This document shows, piece after piece, positions 39,862 through 40,277 of a stretch of 40,277 nt of DNA. Source of the stretch: Candidatus Symbiopectobacterium sp. 'North America' (GTDB lineage: Bacteria > Pseudomonadota > Gammaproteobacteria > Enterobacterales > Enterobacteriaceae). How positions within the stretch are numbered: the stretch's first letter is position 1; each line of letters opens with the position of its first letter. The stretch is from the NCBI RefSeq assembly GCF_015762685.1, contig NZ_PEHF01000024.1, forward strand, positions 1 through 40,277, given 5' to 3'. The translations under genes were made by a program, and so were the position numbers. The notes beneath the pieces are model-generated. The model saw nothing but the letters and a program-made list of their open reading frames with translations, made no database searches and was not told the DNA's origin.

Positions 39862-40214
39862 CATGTGCATTAGGTTTAGAAAAACGGTGGCAAGCGAGGA
39901 TTGGCGCGGGTTTTGGTTGAGTTGATGTGATTCTCTGTTTTTTTGTTTAATTGCTATAAATCAGTCAGTTAATTAAAATCAAGTCTCGATTTACCTCTGG
40001 CTGATGGTTGCATGTTTTTACAGCACAGGTCTAACCACTTTGTTAAGATAAATACGCATTCGGGGGATAAATAGCACATTTTTAACTGGATAAATGCGTA
40101 ACGCTGTGTTAGCGCTTTTCGCGCTCGCTTTCCCCTTTCCAACGTCCTACGCTGGCCGAAGATTTACTCCGCGCATCATTTTCGCCAACAAATGACTGGA
40201 TGCTGTTTTTATAT

Positions 40215-40277
40215 GGGTCTTCCCCGATCATGGTGGGAGAATCATAACCCCATGTTTAACCTGACGTAATGGAACAT
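40215..40277 (+). mobile_element. Terminal end of an insertion sequence (right copy)
   Basis: These 63 bases are the exact reverse complement of bases 1-63. The element begins at GGGTCTTCCCCG and extends to the right, out of the window. No transposase is visible, so the family is uncertain. Confidence 0.75.

Larger units (their letters stand above)
39466..40214. other. Non-coding region between bioD side and the right IS end
   Basis: No gene is supported. It holds a hairpin, an inverted pair of DnaA boxes and a possible half SOS box. In E. coli uvrB follows bioD and is preceded by DnaA and LexA sites, so this is probably the uvrB upstream region. Confidence 0.5.

Noticed and set aside
40081..40100. 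ACTGGATAAA near 40088 as a LexA box
   Set aside because: Only one half matches; the second half lacks the CAGT needed. The site ending at 40214 is a better candidate but is cut by the IS.

Overview
The window looks like one contig from an enterobacterium related to Pectobacterium, Dickeya or Brenneria (Pectobacteriaceae), or to a Sodalis-type or Symbiopectobacterium-type symbiont derived from such a group. This is inferred from protein resemblance recalled from memory and from gene order: asnT-mtfA-serU, moeAB-gsiABCD, yohJK-cdd and bioA/bioBFCD. The genome appears to be decaying. Both contig ends are the same 63 bp in inverted orientation, which I read as two copies of one insertion sequence. 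At least a dozen genes carry single-base nonsense or frameshift lesions.

Region 1 (1-4032) is a P4-type genomic island at tRNA-Asn. It holds an alpA-like regulator cut by the IS, an Rpn-family nuclease, a small unknown gene, a small DNA-binding-like gene with an early stop, and a full-length tyrosine integrase with one internal stop. Region 2 (4141-5118) is core sequence: mtfA and tRNA-Ser(CGA). Region 3 (about 5120-11300) is very AT-rich and mostly dead. It contains a membrane-anchored unknown gene with one stop, two further integrase remnants and a 1.4-kb wrecked gene of unknown function.

Region 4 (11342-18387) is a roughly 7-kb YeeJ-type inverse autotransporter adhesin with five in-frame stops and one frameshift. 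Region 5 (18535-23748) holds yqaE (intact), an AEC permease (frameshift), a GGDEF diguanylate cyclase (stop plus frameshift), an intact lipid kinase, a nitroreductase remnant and an in-frame MoeA-MoeB chimera left by a deletion. Region 6 (24100-33682) holds an intact gsiABCD glutathione importer, maeA (one stop), cdd (intact), yohK (intact) and yohJ (frameshift). Region 7 (33808-38875) is a complete biotin operon, bioA divergent from bioBFCD, with a BirA-type operator. Region 8 (38876-40277) holds a short frameshifted gene whose N-terminus resembles Salmonella SPI-2 effectors. It is followed by an inverted pair of DnaA boxes and what may be half of an SOS box where uvrB would be expected; the right-hand IS copy begins there.

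Taken together, the complete biotin operon and glutathione importer stand among lost adhesin, c-di-GMP, malic enzyme and molybdopterin functions. That pattern suggests recent host restriction with biotin synthesis kept.
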